This document shows, piece after piece, positions 59,362-64,000 of a stretch of 64,000 bases of DNA. The notes under the pieces were generated by a model, which was given only the letters and a program-made list of their open reading frames with translations, was not told the DNA's origin and ran no database searches. Source of the stretch: Alviniconcha marisindica (Eukaryota > Mollusca > Gastropoda > Provannidae); the NCBI GenBank assembly GCA_018857735.1, contig JABMCL010000354.1:165455-229454 (forward strand), in the 5' to 3' direction. How positions within the stretch are numbered: position 1 is the stretch's first letter; the number at the start of each line of letters is the position of its first letter. The translations under genes and the position numbers were made by a program.

Positions 59362-60550
59362 TGCCTTTTACGTTTTTACAAAAATCCCCCCCCGGTTTCA
59401 GACCCTGAAATTTCATTACTGATGTGGAAACCCCGGCCCGGGAAGACGACGCTTTTTGAAGCGCTGGCGTGTTGCGTAACCCCACAGGGCCCTTCAAAAG
59501 CGCCCGGCGATAGCCCTGGTGCGCGCCATTTTAAAATCTTTTTACTCCCTTAATATTTTGACCGCTTTTTTGTTATACCTTTGTTCCCCTAGTCCTTTTA
59601 TGCACTAACATGGAAATAATTTGGCATCTTAGAATGTTTATTTAGTTTTATTTAGACGCAGGATCGAGCTTAATCATTTCCCGATTCCTCTAAGTAAACA
59701 TGGCTTAAAACGTCCACAGAAACCGTCCGTTTCCTCTCTAGGCCATCTTTTTATAGCCGTCGTTGCATGGCGCTTTTCTGTGTAGTACTAGTGAATAGTA
59801 TGAATCGTTGTTTTGATCGATAAAAGAATTCTTTCGATCATCCGTTATATTTTGTTTAAATGACTTCATGTTAGTGTTTATTTTGGGTTAAAATTTAATT
59901 ATTAGTATTGTGACTGTAGAAGCAATTTAAAATTTTTCATAGATTTTGGTATCATATCGGGGGCCTCGACAAAATAACCGCCCCGGGCGAAAGTTCGCAC
60001 CGATTTTTTTTAGTCGTCTTTGAGTGTGTTTTTCTTTTTAAGAGCTTTTTTTTTTTTTATGTACCTTTTTAACCGTGGGAGCGTGTTCTTTATTCTGATG
60101 TATTTTTATTGACAGTTATTTTTGTCTTTGTTTATTATGTTTATTGACGTTTCCATAGACGGTGCGCCACGTTTCCCCCTCTTTTTGAAAAATTAAATAA
60201 GTCATGTGGGACATTTTGTTTAAGTTTTAAAAAGGTTGTAACTGTAGCTTTTTTTTGATATATTTTCTTTTTTTTAAATTTTTAGTTATTGTTGGGGAAA
60301 AACTGTTTTTGTGCGGGCCCAAAGGAAAACAAAATTTGTCACCTTTTGGGGCCCCAAGGGCTGATTTCTTGTAGCGATAGGTGGTTCTTTGGGGCCCGCG
60401 CATTTTCTTATCTATGCGTGCCCCGTGAGGATTTTGGGGGTGAAAAAGTTGTCTGCTGCTGAGAATAAAGCCTTTTTCCTGCCGCCTGCTGGGTCTCCTT
60501 TTTTACGACTCCGCTGCCTGTGTCCTTTTTTACCACTCCCACCTTTAAAC
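59362..60550 (+). repeat. 5' LTR
   Basis: Starts TGCC; aligns with the 3' LTR along its length, for example GGCATCTTAGAA, GCCGTCGTTGCATGGCGC and TCTGCTGCTGAGAATAAAGCC (polyadenylation signal). It has an extra 45 bp near 59693-59738 that resembles the tail of SINE family S and is absent from the 3' LTR. Confidence 0.75.
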
Positions 60551-60552
60551 TT

Positions 60553-60570
60553 TGGCGCTGGGGCAGGATG
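60553..60570 (+). promoter_or_regulatory. Primer-binding-site candidate
   Basis: TGGCGCTGGGGCAGGATG, beginning TGG as expected for the complement of a tRNA CCA end. The tRNA was not identified. Confidence 0.5.
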
Positions 60571-60689
60571 AGCGGGGACCCGAACCACAGCAGGTTTCAG
60601 TGCCCACGGCCCAGACCGCAGCAGACAACCCAGTGATGAGGGCCCAGCCCCCAACACCACCGACCCCGGGTTTCCAAACTGACGACCCC

Positions 60690-60905
60690 GGCAGCCACCA
60701 GCACCACCGACGACCCCGGCTAGCTACCAACACCATCGACGTCGTACCACAGCACGACCCGGCTAGCCACCAGCACCCCCGACGTGTCCCACAACCAACG
60801 ACCCCGGCTAGCCACCAGCCCCCCGACGTCGTCCACAACCGACGCCCCCGGGCTAGCCACCAGCACCCCGACGTCTTCCCACAACGACGCCCCCGGCTAG
60901 CCTCC
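60690..60905 (+). repeat. Tandem repeat in the LTR element interior
   Basis: Six or so units of about 35 bp containing CCCCGGCTAGCCACCAGCAC and CGACGTC, diverged by small indels. Confidence 0.8.
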
Positions 60906-61849
60906 ACACCACCGACGCCGTCCCACCCTCAAGAAACCTCCCAGTGGGAGTGGTTCAACCGTCCATGCAGTCCGCTGCGTACCCTGCCCCCGGGAGCAGA
61001 AACCCAGGTGGCCTTGAGCGTAAGGTGCCCCGAAAAGACATGCCGGCCACCACTCCTTTTGTCGTCGACGCTGACCAGCAGTCTCCATCTCCGCGGCCAG
61101 ACGTCAGTGACTCTGGGAGAGGTGACAATGAACTGCATTTTACAACTGCAGACTACCCCTGTGCTGTTGCGGTGCCAAAGTGCAACCTGTGGTTCCACCT
61201 GTCCTCTACCTAGACGCTCGCGACGTCTGGCAGAGAAGAACAATAAGTAACCCGACCTCAAAGTTACCCGGCCAGTACCGTGAGTGTGTTGAAATTAGTT
61301 TTGTTGACATGTGTGGGGATGATTGCATTTTTAAACTGTGTTCATGATTTTTATGTCAGATGCCATTTGTATTCTAGGTTCATGGTATTTTTTTATTTGG
61401 GGCTATTTTCAAGTTGTAGGTACAATAGTGTCGGAAAACATTGGTATTAGGAGAATTTTGTTTAAATGCAAAGTTTCTAGTGTAACTACCTGTTTTGCTG
61501 GCAAATAGTGCGGATTTTTGTGATCTAAATGGATTTTGAAATGTGATAAATCAGTGACCGGTTCTGCAGTACATACATAGGCCTTTTTCAGTAGGTTGTA
61601 GATATTAGAGGATTATTGTTTAAATAACAACCCTCTGTTGATCTAAGGCATAACGCCGCCTCGGATTTGGTCTTATTTGAAGTTGCGGACTCTCTATTAA
61701 ATATAGTTAGTCAAAGGATGTTGATTTTTTTTTCCGGTTAGCCGGAGATCGTCTTTGCCCCTTTTTGGTTTTTAGTTAAAACTGCCTGAAAGATTTTGGG
61801 GTTTTTAACCCGCGAGGACGCGGTTGGAGAGAGGGGGGGGGTGAGCAAA

Positions 61850-62995
61850 TGCTCTTTGACGTTTTTACAATAACCCGCCCGTTATCAGACCTGCAACATT
61901 TCTGTATGTTTTTAACCCGGGAACCCGGGGCAGACGACCTTTTTTTTTTGAAGCGCTGCGCGTTTGCGTAACGCCACAGGCCTTCCCCAGCCGACCGGCG
62001 ATAGCCGCGGGGCGCGCCATTTTCCAAAACTGTTTTCCCTTAATATTTTGACGCTTGTTTTTTTACCTACTCTTTTTTCACCCAGTCCCTTTTTTTGCAT
62101 AAGTATGTGGAAAAAAATTTGGCATCTTAGAAAATTTAGACTTATTTAGACCAGGTGAGCTTAACAGTTGCCGATTCTTTTCTAGGTCCATTTTTTAGCC
62201 GTCGTTGCATGGCGCATTTTCCGTGGTACTAGTGAATAGAGTGACGTTTTTTTTGACTCGATGAAAAAAATCTGGTCGATCAGGGTTTGTCAATTTTGCT
62301 TTGCGACTTCAGTTTTTGTGTTTTTTTTGGGTTTAAATTAACTTATTGAGTATTTTGTACTGTGAACTAAGTTTTTCATAGACTATTGGTATCACATCAG
62401 CGCTGCTGCACTAAAATAACGGCCCCCGGCAAAAATTCGACCGATTGTTTTATATAGTCTTTTGAGGTGTCTTTCTTTTTATAGAGCGTGATTTTAATTT
62501 TTAGGGACCTTTTAACCTGGGAGCGTGTTCTTTTTTCTATGTAAGTTTTATTTACGTTATATTTTGTCTTTGGTTTTTGATTTAGTTGTACGAATTGCTT
62601 AAGGCAGGGGCAAGCCACCTTCCCACTCTTGTGTTTTAAAAAAGTCTGTGTGACATTTTGTTTTTTAAAGGTTTAAAAAAGGGTTTTACTGTAGCTTTTA
62701 TTGAATTTTTCAGTTTTAATTAGTTTAGTTTTTGTTGAGGAAACTGTATTGGGGGCCAAGGGAAAAAAAAATTGTAGCCCTTTTGTGGCCAGAGGGTATT
62801 TCATTGTAGCGATAGGTGTGTTCTTTTCGGCCCGCGCAGTTCTCTTTCTATGCGTGCGCGTGAGATTTTTGGGGGTGCTGAAAAGTGTCTGCTGCTGTAG
62901 AATAAAGCCTGTTTGCCGTCGCCGCCTGCTGTGGTCTCCATTTTGACCGACTCCGCTGCCTGTGTCCTGTCCTTCTACCACTCCACACCATTACA
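61850..62995 (+). repeat. 3' LTR
   Basis: Starts TGCTCTTTGACG, ends CATTACA. Contains GTAGAATAAAGCC at 62897-62909. It differs from the 5' LTR by many substitutions and short indels. Confidence 0.75.
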
Positions 62996-63012
62996 CAAAG
63001 ACAAAAAACAAA

Positions 63013-63692
63013 ATTCAGCAGAGTAAATGCACACTGCTTTTGCTTATTAAGCCAATGCTAAATACAATAGATACAGTTTTCTCCGAAATGCATTGGTACG
63101 TAGTGTATTATTTCTCATGTGATGTATGTGTATATTTGCCTCTTTAATAATTATTTGCTTTAGGTCTTTCCCAAAAAAACTTGCTTGAGTGGTCTTATTT
63201 TATGTATTCTGCATTTATACACAGGGAAATTGGCGTGCAGTAAACTGAAGCTATTGATCATTTGTTCTTAATTTTTTAAATATATAAATGTAATCGTTTT
63301 TATATAGCGCACTATACTCTGCTCTCCAGCAGACTCACTGCGCTCTTCTGACTCACTGAAGTCAAAACATATATATACATATATCCCTCTTGATTATTTC
63401 GCTATGGCCAAACAGAAAGATAATATTTGTTGCTGTTTGCTTTGTTTTTTGTATTAGTTTTATTTTATTTTTTCATCTGCAGAAGCAATGTTGTTGGTGC
63501 AGTTTGCACTCTTGAACCACACACCCTGGTCTGCAGCTGCAAACGAGGACTTTGTAGTGACAACAATCTGAGGCTGCAACAACGAATAACATTAGGACGA
63601 TGTAATAATAGATTATTGATGGCGTCCCATCTCGTAAGAGCACAGGGTGGTTACAAAGGCCTACAGATGCGAGCATTCATTACATTCGCGCA

Positions 63693-63738
<46 letters not shown>

Positions 63739-64000
63739 AACACATGAGCACATGCGCATGTACCCCTCAACGATATCACTCGCCAGTCACCAAAACATGT
63801 AAGCCTCAGTGATGTGGGATTATCACTTCTTTCGTACGTTCCACTGCTTTATGTGCAATAAACCGCAGGAGATTAATCATTTCGAAACTGAATAAGATTG
63901 GCGACTGTGATAATAATAATAATAACAATAATAATACATTAAAGAATAACTGTATTAAATGTAGGTCCAACAAGTAGCCTCATTTGAAGCCAATTCTACT
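63013..64000 (+). repeat. Repeat family A, copy 2, right part (runs off the window)
   Basis: Matches 36882-37990 in order, including TTGGTACGTAGTGTATTATTTC, GCTCTCCAGCAGACTCACTG, TTCGCTATGGCCAAACAGAAAG and ATTAATCATTTCGAAACTG. Confidence 0.82.

Larger units (their letters stand above)
60552..61250 (+). other. Open frame in the LTR element interior, not recognisable
   Basis: A 232-codon frame rich in Pro, His, Arg and Asp, built partly on GACCCCGGCTAGCCACCAGC repeats (60690-60905). Ends RRSRRLAEKNNK. It may be non-coding; no gag or pol signature. Confidence 0.35.
59362..62995 (+). mobile_element. Non-autonomous LTR retrotransposon
   Basis: Two direct repeats of about 1.15-1.19 kb flank 1.3 kb. 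A primer-binding-like TGGCGCTGGGGCAGGATG is 3-4 bp inside the left LTR and a polypurine tract (GGAGAGAGGGGGGGGGTGAG, about 61825-61844) abuts the right LTR. No gag, protease, RT or integrase motif is seen. GAAAG and CAAAG flank it, a 5-bp target duplication with one mismatch. Confidence 0.75.

Noticed and set aside
59362..62995. Endogenous virus with coding genes
   Set aside because: LTR-like ends are present but no gag, RT, integrase or envelope reading could be seen; described as a non-autonomous LTR element.

Overview
The window is nuclear DNA from an animal, most likely a mollusc and plausibly a gastropod. The reasons are GT-AG introns with small exons, SRCR/SEA/WAP/EGF secreted-protein modules, an SLC6 transporter, LINE and tRNA-derived SINE remnants, and very long (CA)n, (GT)n, (TC)n and poly-C/poly-G tracts. 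The species cannot be named from the sequence. There is no prokaryotic gene organisation.

Left half (1-34.8 kb, + strand): one large gene, entered by the window after its 5' end and finished inside it. I resolve 36 coding exons (365-33547, about 2,711 codons) whose phases chain correctly apart from one missing base near 12825. Order of domains: SEA; three six-cysteine modules (a1, bc1, de1); WAP; SEA; EGF; three more modules (a2, bc2, de2) with long Ser/Pro/Gly linkers; two nearly identical WAP exons; two more modules (a3, bc3); nine SRCR domains; stop. The six-cysteine module occurs eight times. Its typical spacing is C-x13-C-x(n)-C-x8-C-x(10-13)-C-x(24-30)-C, with a phase-2 intron right after cysteine 3 in every copy. 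I do not recognise it as a named domain. The product looks like a large secreted, disulfide-rich mucosal, matrix or defence protein. Two introns carry tandem arrays whose repeat unit is made of the next exon's 3' splice site plus that exon's first bases.

Middle (34.8-47.7 kb): repeat-rich DNA holding six - strand exons of an SLC6 (sodium-coupled neurotransmitter/amino-acid transporter) gene, covering TM3-TM5 and TM7-TM8. The TM1-2, TM6 and TM9-12 exons are not visible, and phases show that at least one exon is missing between TM5 and TM7. Between the exons lie very large (CA)n tracts, two different minisatellites back to back, a 39-bp minisatellite and a foldback inverted repeat.

Right part (47.7-64 kb): no host gene seen. 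It is a graveyard of nested mobile elements: a piggyBac-type TTAA element inside a short 18-bp-TIR element; at least six copies of one tRNA-derived SINE; a transposon-like ORF family whose second copy (in an intron of the first gene) is split by a 1-kb TIR element; a decayed LINE reverse transcriptase on the - strand; and a three-layer nest in which a non-autonomous LTR element sits in a 5'-truncated L1-like LINE, which sits in a dispersed repeat.
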